Positions 23,778-35,627 of a DNA stretch of 64,000 bases are shown here, piece after piece. This DNA is from Gnetum montanum (taxonomy: Eukaryota > Streptophyta > Gnetopsida > Gnetales > Gnetaceae): contig MNCI01018082.1 in assembly GCA_015680685.1 (NCBI GenBank), positions 545,666 to 609,665 on the forward strand. The letters are read 5' to 3'. The translations under genes and the position numbers were made by a program. Each line of letters begins with the position of its first letter. Positions within the stretch are counted from its first letter, which is position 1. The notes beneath the pieces were generated by a model, which saw only the letters and a list, made by a program, of their open reading frames with translations, did not search any database and was not told the origin of the DNA.

Positions 23778-24949
23778 TGAAACACCACAAAATTTCGAGC
23801 TTAGTACTTTTCCAACAAGAAGCATGTCACTGCGACCTGCAGACGACCACGGCTACATCTGGTATTAAACATGGCAATTTCGGAGATCAGATATTTAATT
23901 TCACTAAGTATGCATCCCCAGTGTATACACCCAGCGTATATGCTCAAGTTCACATCCATAGCATATACGTCCAGCGTATACGCCCGACATCCACAGCGTA
24001 TACGCCCAATGTATACGCCCAAAGTTCATAGCGTATACGCCCAGCGTAGACGTACAGCATACACGCCCAGCGTACACACCTCACATGTATGCCCAGCAGG
24101 TACAATCGATGTATATGCTTGGCATGAAATCCTCAAAGAAGGCATGGAAGTAGCACTGCAGAGCAAGATTTGGCACAATGCAGCAACCATCAGCGTATAT
24201 GCCCAGCACACACAGTGTATATGCCCAGAGTCTATGCTCGCCTGATACAGCGTATACGCCTAGCAAATGTAACATATTGTACACTTGTAAATTTTACGCT
24301 TTTGCACTTGGTCAATGTGCCACGTGTCCCCCAACCCAAGTCTAACGTCAAAACTTGTATAAAAGCCCAATTTTTTCACGAGATCGGGGGGTTGGAAAAT
24401 TTTCAGAGTAAACCAGAGAGCAGAGACGCTGAGAACTAGAGCAGAAAACTTTGTACGCTGGACAACCCTGTACGCTGAGCATACAGCCTCTACGTTGTGC
24501 CTACAGTGTGAACCAGCCCACAATCATCCCTACATCCACTGGGGCTTTTCGTCTACCTTGTGTCAATCCACAATTGCGTTAGACCGGTGCATTGTACTCT
24601 CATTTTGAAATGCCATTGTTACATTTTCTTCCTAAAATCTGTTACAGTTTGCATTAATCGTTGCATGTATTTTGTTTACGCTCTTTTACGTTTACTCTCC
24701 GTTCGCATTAGTTACGCTGTTTATGCTCTGTTTTACGCCTGTTACGCTGTTCACGTATAACCCAGCATATTGCACTTTGGTGTACGTTCAAGGAAATCCT
24801 TGTCTGATCCGCGTGTGGACCACCCAAGGTACTCTGCCTTCGTTCATTCCAGCTTGCCCTCAGGCAAAGGTAGGATCATCTATGCATGTCCAGTGATCTC
24901 ATGATCTCTATTTCCTTCCAGCCGGAGACCGACGATTTCAGATGGTACA
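23778..24949 (+). repeat. Element D 5' LTR
   Basis: This 1172 bp LTR runs from TGAAACACCACAAAATTT to GGTACA. It is packed with the palindrome GCGTATACGC and near copies (exact at 23974, 23996, 24031 and 24250). A TATAAAAG box lies at 24358-24365, and TACGCTG-type words follow. The open frames seen here are repeat artefacts, not genes. Confidence 0.93.
24358..24365 (+). promoter_or_regulatory. TATA box of the D LTR
   Basis: TATAAAAG lies downstream of the palindromic word array. It is conserved in the 3' LTR at 41368-41375, and the expected transcript start is about 30 bases on. Confidence 0.7.
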
Positions 24950-24954
24950 GAAAT

Positions 24955-24970
24955 TGGTGCTAGAAGGAGG
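24955..24970 (+). other. Primer-binding site candidate of D
   Basis: TGGTGCTAGAAGGAGG begins five bases after the LTR end. E has AGTGCTAGAAGGAGG at the same place (near 48653-48667), so the site is conserved. I did not assign the tRNA. Confidence 0.6.
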
Positions 24971-25730
24971 ACCTCTGCCTAAAACCTTACCTGCAAGCTT
25001 CCCAGTGTTTACACTGTTGGGCGTTTACGCTGCCGACCATATGCCGATCCCTACCGAAAACCTCCCAATGTTTACGCTTCTCAATTTAAAACCCAGTTGG
25101 CAAACTATCCAGCGTCTATGCTGCTTAGTGTCTACACTACTCCGTTCAAACCCTACCATTTGCAAGTCTCCCAGCGTCAACGTGATCAACCATACGTTGA
25201 CTCTGTCTGCAAACTCCCCAGCATCTACGCTACCGAATACATGTCGTCTTCTATACCCTGTAGACCCTGTCTACACTATACACTGATGCTCCATGTTTTA
25301 CGCTGTAGATTTTCTCTATGCTACACACACAACTCTGTTTACACTACTAACAAACACGCTGCCCACTTTACGCTGTAGACCTTGTCTACGCTGCACATAA
25401 GACTCCGTCTATGCTGTATACGCCACCACTAAGTTTATGCTGAATATCCTACACTGTAAACTTATTTACGCTGTTGTCCATACGCTACACTCTGTACACT
25501 GTAACCCTGTTTATGCTGCACGTTGACGCTGTATACGCTACCTAGCGTATACCCTGTACCATTTACGTCGTAGATTCTCTACGCTAACACTATACGCTCT
25601 ATACCTATACGCTATCATTATACGCTAGTCGTTGAAGCGTATACGTTGTACATTGCCAAGATAGGTTTAAGCTATGCTAAGCATACTGACTTCACATCTC
25701 TACATCGTGTCATATTATCAACAAGTCATC
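24971..25730 (+). repeat. Element D leader with TACGCTG-type word repeats
   Basis: About 750 noncoding bases precede Gag and are filled with irregularly spaced TTTACGCTG, TCTACGCTG and GTATACGCT words, the same vocabulary as the LTR. Spacing is irregular, so this is neither a simple tandem satellite nor a CRISPR array. Confidence 0.8.
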
Positions 25731-26322
25731 ATGAACACCGCAAACACCACCGCTACAACCCCCCAAGTCACTAACATCATAGGCACCATGGCTATCCAAC
25801 AGTGCGTGGTCCAACAACCCGTGGCACAACCCATAGTGGGGCCTCGCTGGTCCCTTAGGTTGCAAGGGAGGAACCCATCATCCAACGTCATAACCCAAGA
25901 CCAATACAACTTCATATGCATGAAGATACAAGCTGGCCTAGCTGTGGACCGGACCGAAATAGAAGTCAAGAGGCAGTACAAACTCTTCTACAGGGGAGGG
26001 CAAGAGTTTATTCCTTCCCTGTATGATGTCATCCCTATCCCAGAGCCTTACTCTGAGCTCATCACACAACTCCTCCTGCAAAGGAGTCAATCTCGGGATC
26101 AACTTGCAGTACATCCTCAACCGGAAGAGGAGGATGACTTCGCTGCCCAATCCGAACATGAAGACTCGTATCACACCCTTAGCCCGCAAACCCATATCAA
26201 CCCCATGTTTCATCCAGGTACAGGGGAAATCATGCCCCTCCAACCCCTCAGGTTCACCCAAGCACAAATACCTCCACCAGAAACATCCGCACTTGTTCAT
26301 GTTCCTCCTGCAATCGACCCAC

Positions 26323-26414
26323 AATTCAGTACACTCCCTCTCGCTATCATCCCTGCTGCAGCCGCAGNTAATTCAGTACACTCTCTCTCGCTATCATCCC
26401 TGCTGCAGCCGCAG
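26323..26414 (+). repeat. 45 bp direct duplication around an N, breaks the D gag frame
   Basis: The 45 bases at 26323-26367 recur at 26370-26414 with one difference, separated by N and T. Removing one unit (47 bases) rejoins the upstream and downstream gag frames exactly. This looks like an unmerged assembly overlap rather than biology. Confidence 0.8.
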
Positions 26415-28201
26415 GCCCATCCTCGCAAGTACCACCCCCTTACAATAACATGGGAGCAACCTTCCCACCCCAAGTGATTCGGATGTCACATGTGATACTG
26501 ACATCTACGTCCACTCACTATATCCCCCACATCCAAATGCACGGAGCCCCTTCCACCGCTGTAATCCAACAGGGGGTTCTTGCACAAAACATGACCGGGC
26601 AATGGGTAGTGATGGGTGCTCAACCACATCAACCCCCTCATGAAAACATACCACCTCACACGACCCCACCAGCCAACATTCCCCAAGTACAGCTGCAACC
26701 ACAACAACAACAACCTCTCGCTTACAATGTGCCATCCCTAGTGCCACCCGCTATAAATATTCCACAAGCACAACCGCCGACTGCATAGCTTTCAGCCTTC
26801 CAACCTACTATCCAATAGTCCAATTTGTACAATGTACTACATCCCCAAGCTGCCATGTCACCTAGTGCCCAAGACTAGGCATATGCTAAAAAACTAATGC
26901 AAGAACTAACTGACGAGGTCAAACGCCTCAAAACGGCTGCCGATGGAGAATTGAAGGTAGTGGACTTTTACCACGATGACCCCATCAGTCCTTCCGTCCC
27001 ACCCCTAACCTTTCCCAAAGGTATATCACTGCCTACACTAACTAAATATAAAGGGGAAACAAACCCTAATGCTCACCTTATAACATTTAGATTAGAATGT
27101 GCATTACTCCAGGTGTGGCCACATGCCATTTTGTGAGTGTTCCCTATCTCCCTCGCAGGGAGAGCACTCGATTGGTACTGGGCCTTGCAAAGAAATTCCA
27201 TATTTTCCCTGGAAGAGCTGTTACATCAATTCGTGACCAGGTTTAAGTATAACTTGAAACCTGAAGTGACACTTGATAGCCTTATACAAGTTAAACAAGC
27301 ACCTCTGGAACTTGTACAAAAATTTATCCAGAGATGGAGTGCCGCTCTCACTGAGCTACACGAGCCAATCCCACAGACATATCTGCTCACCATTCTAAAA
27401 GGGGTTGTTAACGACTTTTTCAAATCTAAGTTGTATTATCTCAATGAGCGTAACCTTAACCAAGCCTTTGTATAGATTAAAAATATAGAGGAGGCGGCTC
27501 AAAATAGCCAGGATCCTGCGTATCTAGCCTTTAAAAATCAACATAGTAAAAAAGATAAAGAAAGGGCTAAAGCAACTATAGCAGCAATAGCAGAAATGTA
27601 ACAACCAAATGTAGCACAACAAAACAAACCGCCGGTGGCCCCTACTAATTATACTAAACCTACTCCCGCGACTGTACCAGAATCATCATCATCGCAGAAC
27701 CCAACACAAAACCGTACGAGAAACTTTGAGAGGAAAGAACCCTCCCAATATACGCCACTGCCTATGAAGCCATCCCAGCTATTCGATCAACTACTGAAAG
27801 CTAGATTAATGAAACACAAACAGTTATCCCTTGCTGCTATCCAGAGACATGACCGGTTCTGTCAACTGGTTCAGAACCCAAGCTTAACAATGCCGGATGA
27901 GCTCCCAGTACCCAAAGGTTTTAGGATGGACCGCATCTGCGACTATCACCAACGCAACGGCCATGGCACGGATTACTGTTTCACCCTGAAACAAGATAAA
28001 CATCAAATGATTGATGGGGTTCAAATCACTTTTGATGAGGCCAACCCGGTCCAACCGCAGAACCAGGCTATGGGGGTGTATAAAGATCCTCTGAATACCA
28101 AAGAGGCACCGTACATTATTAACACAATCTGCCTAGATAATGAACTTGAAACGCCGATCATTAACACCGTCTAATCTGACTATGAACAACAAACTCCCAA
28201 C

Positions 28202-28650
28202 AAGCCATTTGTAGTACATATTCCTCCTACTGCATCAACATCCATGCCTCAATCATCATACACTCCGCAAAAGCCGTATGTTGTCCGCGTACCCCCCACC
28301 GTAGCGACTTCCAACACCCCGACACGCGAAAAACCATACGTGTTGTATGTACCTCCCGCCGCCACTACCTCAAATCTTCCAACCCTTCCTACTCAGCTTG
28401 GCCCTTTCGTAGTCTGAGTACCACCCGCAGTCGCAACAACGGAGGTCCAACCTTTGCCTAAACCAACCCCATACGTCGTTAGGACACCCGAAAGTCCTAA
28501 TGATTATCAATCCTCCACCTCCCAAACACAAAGTAAACCCAGTCCTTACGTCATCAGGGTGCCCAACCAACCTTTTGCTCAACCACATTTGACTGTCCAA
28601 TCGCAACCCCACCCAACTCCATACATCGTACGAATCCCAGGGCAACCTCA
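28202..28650 (+). repeat. Seven-copy coding repeat, (K/T)PYVVRVPP type, in D gag-protease linker
   Basis: Short peptide units KPFVVHIPP, KPYVVRVPP, KPYVLYVPP, GPFVV-VPP, TPYVVRTPE, SPYVIRVPN and TPYIVRIPG start near 28202, 28271, 28331, 28400, 28467, 28541 and 28616, so they are 60-75 bases apart. E has related units (PFVIHVSS, PFVIKAPP) near 51100-51185. Confidence 0.8.
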
Positions 28651-29999
28651 GGCCTCAAAACCAACTACGCCCCCATGCCACATGCGAGAACGCTTAGTGG
28701 ATAAGCTTACGCGTGAACGCTTGGAGAAGGAGCATCAACAGTTAGCTGTAGGGCCACCTAAACCCACTCCACTTAACACAGTACCCATGATGCCACCTAA
28801 CAGTCAACCAAACATAGGACATGAAGGCGAACCATCCAGAAAATAGGATACGTCTAAATCAACAATCCCAGGCCAAAACAAGAAACAAATGATGCACGAA
28901 ATAAAACTGTTGGGCCCAATGGACCAGGTCACTGCCGATAAAAACGCATCCAATAGTAGAGACTTAGCAACGGCCTTAACACAAGGCACACAAGCATTCA
29001 AACAAAAGAATACTTCATTAAGCTTGTATGACTTAGTTTTAACATCGCAAACACATCGTGAAGCTTTGGTGCGCATGTTAACGTCGATCCTGGTAAGCAA
29101 GGACTTGCCCCCAAATGAACCCTCCATTCATACGGTAATGTACTCACCCCAAGGGTCAACTTCCAAATCATTAAGTTTCCACAACGATAACATCAAGGTG
29201 GATAAGAAAACAGGGGAGATAACAATAGCCCCCATGTTCATCACAATACGGGTGAACCAATTCAAGATACATAGGGTCCATGTAGACGATGGAGCTGCCA
29301 CAAACGTAGTACCATATCCCATCGTTGAATAGCTGGGGCTTACAGAACTCATCAGACCAACTACAATGACGTGTCTGAAATCATTCAGTGGGTCACGCGT
29401 GATAGTTAAGGGTATAATCAACTTAGACTTCATAGCAGGGGATCAATTCCCCACATTCGCCAACTTCGTAGTAATAGATAAAATTCCAAGATTCAACCTA
29501 ATACTAGGAAGGCCCTGGTTAGCCCAACTGAAAGCAGTCTCATCCCCTATACACCAAGAGATCCATTTACCTTACGAAGGTGGTGAAATCATCATTCATG
29601 GGGAGGCTGCTACACCCATCATTTCATCGTACATGGACACAGACCAAGGCTCAGAGGTTAAGCTTGAAGAGCCTAGACAAAATGACGTAAATGAACAACA
29701 ACTGGTAAGCGCTAATCCTTTAAACACGGAAGAAGATCCACCCAAAATAGAAATACCTACACCGGACATTGTACATACACCTTCTCACTTAGAAACAACT
29801 AACATAGAATTCACAACAAATACTGAAACATCTGAAAACACCGATACGGGGACTATTCCATCAGATGTCCCTGGGCTGAGTTACCATTCAACGTAATTAG
29901 TGAAGGGGACGCTGAATACAGAATCATATCCTCTGACACATCACCTAACGTAAAAATAAGAAAAATAAAAAAACTACTAAAATAATAACAACATAACTT

Positions 30000-30230
30000 G
30001 TCCGAAATGATGCTAAACTACAACCTGTCCGGAATGACGTTAAACTATCATGTCCGCAATGACATAAAACTAGCCACGATTAGAAATGGTCGGTCAACCC
30101 AGAAATCCACCCATGTCATTTGAAATGTTCCTTGTTTACGCATGTGGCTCGAAATGGCCTTAAACTACGCATGTGGCCCAAAATGGCCTTAAACTACGCA
30201 TGGGGCCTGAAATGGCCTTAAACTAGATCA
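30000..30230 (+). repeat. GGCCTTAAACT array, left border of the D antisense cassette
   Basis: A degenerate ~30 bp unit, TGTGGCCCAAAATGGCCTT then AAACT, forms about six copies. The first copies read GTCCGNAATGAC then TTAAACT. It is related to 35425-35575 in D and to arrays in E. Confidence 0.85.
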
Positions 30231-30528
30231 CATACTTATACTTTGTTTTCCCCTTTCGTTTATCATTACACTTTGATTTATGATTACATCTGTGCATTAC
30301 ACTCAAGAAAATAAAAACAAAAACAAAAAAAAAGCAACCAAAACATTTTACATTGTCGTGTCATATTTACAATTAAACTCAAAATCAACAAAAAAAATGT
30401 TTTCATACATAAAATAATATAAAAGTACAAGAGTTAACTAGTTTCATTCATCTCAATTTACAATTCCCGTATAAAATTGAGTCAGAGTAGTTTCACAACA
30501 ACACAAAATGATAAAAAACTAAAATAAA
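30231..30528. other. AT-rich stretch 3' of the D antisense gene
   Basis: About 300 AT-rich bases lie between the repeat array and the antisense stop codon. It probably holds the 3' end of the antisense transcript, but I see no decisive polyadenylation signal. Confidence 0.4.
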
Positions 30529-33500
30529 CTAAACATCTGGGGCGGGCGGGTCATCCCCTTTNACATCGTCACTACCTTGATCCTGAAAATGCAAAAAGAG
30601 ATAATCAATGTAAAAACAAGAGAAAGAAGAAATTCCAAACAATGGGCAACGAACGAAGATTATAATTACAAAATGCTTACCGTAGGGGATCCTCCTAAGC
30701 CAAATTCCAGTCGACAAAGGATTTCCTCTTCTGAGACACTGGTCCAGTCGGTCCCATCAAGGCCTAGATCAACATCTGCCAAGGCCTTCCCCTTGTCAAC
30801 AGCTGACCAGGTAGGATGCTTTAGAGGGAATTCACCCACTGACACCTCCCTAGAAGCAGTTGTAATCACCCTTGTAGGCGATTCCATTTCAACAGTTGTG
30901 TTTTGGGCAAAAGTATCAAAAGCAGATCGCAAACCCAAACCCTCCACAAACATTTCTAGTTGGCGCTTTTCAATGGACACTTCCTTTAACAACTTCTTGT
31001 AATGATGTTTGTGGTTCTTTTCATCCTAACCCCACTTGCGAACCTTGGAAGTGAAATCTTTCCAATCTTGACATTTGAGGTTCAGGAGATCTATTTGGGC
31101 CTTACACTCTACTAGTCTCCATGTTAGTGACGCGTGACGATTGAGCAGATTCCAATACCTAGTATAGGTGACCTTGGAAGTCCACCAAGAGTGATCACTG
31201 CTTAGTTTGGCAAAGGCGAACTCATACCGAGCCTTAAGATCGTCACGCTCAATGGAAAACTTGGAGACTTCCTTTTCCTTTGCTTGAATCTGTAGCCACA
31301 ACTGTTCGACGGAACGCCTACAGGTCCATAGTGACTTGGCGTTGTGAATAAGACCTTCCGCTACTTCCTCATAAACAGGTCTTGGAACTTGCTCAACTTC
31401 TAGGGATAACATGGGCAAAATCTCTATGCTAATTGTCTCAGAAGGATCCCACCTCAGTTTGGCACCTATGGGTGTGAAACTCTAAAACTGCAAACGACTT
31501 GAAATATTTATACCTATTTTAGGGTGAGCCTCCTAAATTCGTTCAACAACTTCTTCAGCAATTCCAGCCACAAAATCCATCTTACTTCGCATTTCTGTCC
31601 AAGTAAATGGCCCACGAGTGCGGGATGGACTAACCTCTGCGGTCCTTTCAGGGGGAACCATTTTCATAGGTACGTCCAACCGCATCGTCCTGGTTTCGCT
31701 GCCTTGGTCTGGAAGAAATGAAAACACGAAAATAAAATACCATGGAAATGACAACTAACAAGGCAATATAAAATAAAATAAAAAGAAAACATACAGTGCT
31801 CCTTGTCACCTTCTGGGGGATCGCCTAAGTCCAGCTTTTCCTTAAGAAAGTTGCTGAACATTTGATCGACACCACCCTGACCATCCAACAACTCAGTTTC
31901 TATGGTCTTTTCCTTCAACTCTTCCATTCCTCCTCCCTGATCTTTCTCCACATTTTCCTCCTCAGTATTTCGCTTTGTGTTTATCTCCTCCTCTTCAGTA
32001 ATAGTGTCTAAACTTTTCGAGTCAAGTCTGAAAGTATCAGTGGTATGTAAACGATCAAAGTAAAAATTATGAACAAAATGAAAACAATAAAGCAATAACT
32101 GTACTGAGTCCACTTACCTTGGACAGGCATCTTGAATCGTATGCGCTTCACTCGTGGCTCTTTGACATTCAAGGCTTCCCCGGTTGAGCGTTCATGCTTT
32201 TTCAGCTTCGATCTGGCCTGGCCAATGGTCTCTTTGATGACCCATTCTGCTCTTTTCACAGTATAGGGTACATCATCCGGCTCCAATCCAAAACTGTCAT
32301 GTGTGTGGATTGAGGTGCCAAATGATCCCCCTATTGTGATAGACACGGATTCATCAATTCCCTCAGGTGCATCCTGGGAGTTGGCTGTTTCAAATAAGTG
32401 GTTGATCCACGGGCGGGATAGTTGACCCCGATCCCGTAGAACATACTTGTTGTCTGCGCGAACTACCAGAAACTCGGCTAAGCGGCAAAGGTAACCGGAA
32501 AAGAAGGCAAAGGTGAAGTGGGACTGCGCCTCGACATTCGAGCGCAATCGCACTATCTCCTTATGCAGGCCTGACAACAAAAATTGGGCCCAATTATAGC
32601 GCATTTCGGTTTCTAGGACAATTTGCATGATACGTACAGCTTCGACCCCAAGACTCCGCACCTGGGATAGGGATTTGGGGAATACTCATGCCCTAAATAG
32701 GGGATATAGTTCATTCACCTCCTCAACCTTTGATTTCCCCTGCATTGGGAATCCCTTGGCACCCTTGGCCACACCCAACCAGTCCTCGAATTTATGAACC
32801 GTTTGGAGCTCTTTATGAGCTCTGTCTAAAACTACATTTATACCATCTACCGATACACCAAACAAGCTTGAAAAGAATTTAGGCAACAAATGGAAAACTA
32901 TCTTAACACCCTTAATCCGGTTGTTGTAGTAGGAGACAGACTCATTGAAGGAGTCCATGATCCCAATCATTTCTGCTATTGATACATCAGGGCTCGGGGT
33001 TGTGAAGAGCTCCATGAGGCCGGCATTGTCTAAACAACGAGCGATGGATGGAGGGGCATGGGTATGCAACCATTTTTGGGCCTTACTGACCTCCCCGAAC
33101 TTCATTGACAAGGTAGTCTCAGTTCGTCGCATTGTGACAGGGTCCCCGCCAGGAGGTATATTAACTGCAAATACAATTTGAAATCATCATATCAGTATAA
33201 CCCCCGACAGTTAAATAAATATGTTAGCACATCTAGGAAATGTTGTCATTTACCGTCAGTTGTGGACTTGGATGTGCTGCCTAGGCCAGAGTCACGAGGG
33301 AAGACTGGTTCCTTTTCTGACTAATCTTCATGCAACCATCCACGAGCTTGGCACATTGCGAACACTCTAGAGAATTACTTGTGAAAATGAATGATAGCAC
33401 CCTTCGTTTGAGCTAATATGGCTCCACAAAGGGTGGGACCTACCATAAATACCTCTAGAGCGGTGCGAGCTAGAGCAAGCCCATCATCCTCAACGCATGT

Positions 33501-34961
33501 TCCGTCTGGGTTAACTTTAGGCCTACAAACGAACAGATGTTAAAACAGAAGCAAGTACCACCAAACGGCGAAAAGAAACAACAAACTTAAACGGTCCTAC
33601 CTATCCACCCAGTACACTGTGCCAGGGGGATTCTGGAACAGTGTGTGTGCATGCGCAGCTAAGAATAAAGTGTTGTTGAGGTAGTCCTGTCCTCGCGGCA
33701 ATTGTGCCCACACACGCGCTAACGGGCATGTAGACCTGGGCCCGCGGGAAGAGACGTCCTCATTCACAATTAGCCCCTTGTCGATGAAGACCACGACACC
33801 CTCCGCGGCTCTAGGCAACATGGCCTCAAGCATGCTCCGCGCCACCAGTTCACTTAGGTGCAACCAGATAACCAGTTCAAAATTGTCCAGCATGAAGGCC
33901 AAGAATTCATACGCACCTTCTCTAAATTAGACCCCATTTTTGTCAACAGTTAGATCGGGGTAGGCTCATCAGCCTCAATGGGGCCAAACCATGTTAGCAC
34001 CCCAACGAGCTCGACAACGAGGAGAAAAGGCCTAGTGTCCCTGCAAGCAACCAAAATACCACTGTAAAATTAGCCATGCATCAAAATGACATGAAAAACC
34101 AAAGTTCACAAACCGACACTTAGAAAAAAATTGCTAAATGTTTACGCTTGACGTATACGCTACTTAACCCAGCGTATACGCCGTCAAAAACTGTTTACAC
34201 TTGTTTACGCTTGACATATACACTGCTTAACCCAGTGTATACGCTGTCAAAAACTGTTTACGCTCGGCGTATACGCTACCTATACCGGCGTATATGCTAA
34301 CAACGAACTATTTACACTGTAAACTAGATCGTTTACACTCAGCGTATACGTGGCAGAAACCCTCAACGTATATGCCATAGGAGCCTTCAGCATGAATAAT
34401 CTATGCTAGATACTGAACAAACAGTTTATGCTGAATCCTGTGCAAATAAGTTTACGCCGAAAATAGTTTGCATGAAAACAGGTCTACGCTGTACCACACT
34501 TGAAAAGAATTAACTGACCATGCTCAGCGTATACGCTGTAGAAACCCTTAGCGTATACGCTGAAACAGCCTTCAGCGTTTACGCTGATAAAATCGTCTAC
34601 GCTTCATGCAAGAAAAAAGTGTTTACGTTGTGCACTGATAAAATAGATTACGCTATGATGGTCTACGCTATCGAGACTTTACGCTGTGAACTTACACTCG
34701 GTGTATACGCCGAAACCCTCTACGCTAACTCTCTATGCTCGGTGTATATGCCGAAGCCCTCTATGAGACTGTCTACGCTACAAAACATGCACAAGCAAAA
34801 ATAACTAACAGAGGCAGGACCAGAGCCTACCTGTGTGATGATCTAGGCCACGATGGAACCCTTGGCCTGGGCAAGCACTGAAACATGGCCTCGCTCTCCT
34901 TTGCGAAGGTCAAGTTAGGTCCCTTCCTCCCCTGGCCTTCCACTTCCTTGCCTTTGCCCAT
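30529..34961 (-). pseudogene. Antisense seven-exon gene inside element D
   Basis: Inferred exons (minus strand): 34961-34831, 34040-33601, 33522-33254, 33164-32118, 32027-31795, 31708-30681 and 30582-30529. Introns of 790, 78, 89, 90, 86 and 98 bases begin GT and end AG. Donors include GTAAGT and GTAAGC; acceptors include TTTGCAG and TTTTCAG. Phases agree at every junction except exon 4/5, which needs a one-base correction. Total coding length is about 1,070 codons. The start MGKGKEVEGQGRKG lies about 270 bases after a TATA box and the stop is at 30529. Exons 2-4 hold a conserved domain (RGPRSTCPLARVWAQL, ALEVFMVGP, EMIGIMDSFNESV). Exon 6 has a coiled coil (VEQLWLQIQAKEKEVSKF). About seven stops and one frame change make it a pseudogene. 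I do not recognise the family. E carries a homologue. Confidence 0.72.
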
Positions 34962-35195
34962 CTCGACATCCTCTACGCTGGGATCGACAGTTGATGCTAA
35001 AGGTTAAAATTATTTACACTAACGCTGGAACCTCTACACTTTGTGTTTACGCTGAGGTTTAGACGCCTACGCCTATGCTCAGGGTTTTGGTTTTACGCTT
35101 ACGCTTACGCTCACACTTAAGCTTATGCCAGGGTTTAGCGGATTACGCTTACGCTCAAATTTTACGCTTGGATTTTTACGCTCAGATTTTACGCT
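34140..35195 (-). repeat. GCGTATACGC / TACGCT words in intron 1 and leader of the D antisense gene
   Basis: It is dense in TTTACGCT words and the exact palindrome GCGTATACGC (for example 34172-34181), the same vocabulary as the D LTR and 5' leader. The array is interrupted only by exon 1 (34961-34831). Part lies in intron 1 and part in the 5' leader of the antisense gene. Confidence 0.8.
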
Positions 35196-35227
35196 CAAAA
35201 TGCAATGTGACAAATGATCCCCCCCCT

Positions 35228-35237
35228 CTTTATATAG
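35228..35237 (-). promoter_or_regulatory. TATA box of the D antisense gene
   Basis: The minus strand reads CTATATAAAG, followed by GAGGGGGG. It lies about 270 bases before the exon 1 ATG and just downstream of the right GGCCTTAAACT array. Confidence 0.6.
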
Positions 35238-35424
35238 CACTTCACCGCCACCGCCACCGTCGCCGTCCGGTTTGCATCTTTTTACATTTTCCTACTCATT
35301 TTATTCAAAATTTTCTCAAAAAAAAAATAATATAAATATTTAATATAAAACAAAAATTACTACATCCCGGTTCCCCTGTGAACCCAATTTCACGTCTTTA
35401 CACTGAACATTCTAACGCAAACAT

Positions 35425-35575
35425 TATCCGGCCTGGTATGGCCTTAAACTGCCATCACGGCCTGGTATGGCCTTAAACTGCCATGTCGGCCCAGTAAGGC
35501 CTTAAACTGCCACCTGCGGCCTGGTAAGGTCTTAAACTACCATGCGTCCTGGTGTAACGATAAACCACCATTTTG
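35425..35575 (+). repeat. GGCCTTAAACT array, right border of the D antisense cassette
   Basis: About five copies of CGGCCTGGTATGGCCTT then AAACTGCCA, about 29-31 bases each. It mirrors the left border array and ends shortly before the RT reading frame. Confidence 0.85.
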
Positions 35576-35627
35576 CATGTGCACATAATTTAACTTGCTT
35601 GAGAACATGGAAAAATACTCATCACCT

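Larger units (their letters stand above)
25731..29985 (+). pseudogene. Element D gag-protease (decayed)
   Basis: The start at 25731 (MNTANTTATT) follows the leader. Order: N-terminal region with ITQDQYNFICMKIQAG; Pro/Gln-rich linker; Gag core at about 27040-27470 (LAGRALDWYWAL, ELLHQFVTRFKYNLKPEVT); zinc knuckle C-x2-H-x4-H-x4-C at 27938-27979; a repeated Pro-rich linker (28200-28650); and retroviral-type aspartic protease (VDDGAATN at 29282, LILGRPWL near 29495). After correcting for a 47-base duplication at an N (26368) the frame is continuous to about 29870, interrupted by about ten stops. The C-terminal block (ELPFNVISEGDAEY) is shifted by one frame. No RT follows; the next 5.7 kb is the antisense cassette. 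Confidence 0.85.

Noticed and set aside
24560-25378. Open frames across the D LTR and leader (similar ones at 40649-41983)
   Set aside because: They are frames through repeated TACGCT words, occur on both strands, recur in the second LTR and have no protein-like conservation.
23900-25650. Short repeated words with spacers, superficially like a CRISPR array
   Set aside because: Spacing is irregular, words are 6-13 bases and degenerate, and they lie in a plant LTR and leader.
25718-26324. Minus-strand frames opposite D gag
   Set aside because: Shadows of the gag frame; the antisense gene in D starts far downstream and has its own splice structure.
30529-34961. Assignment of the antisense gene to the plant mobile domain family
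   Set aside because: The general layout (domain plus coiled coil) is suggestive, but I could not match diagnostic motifs, so the family is left unnamed.
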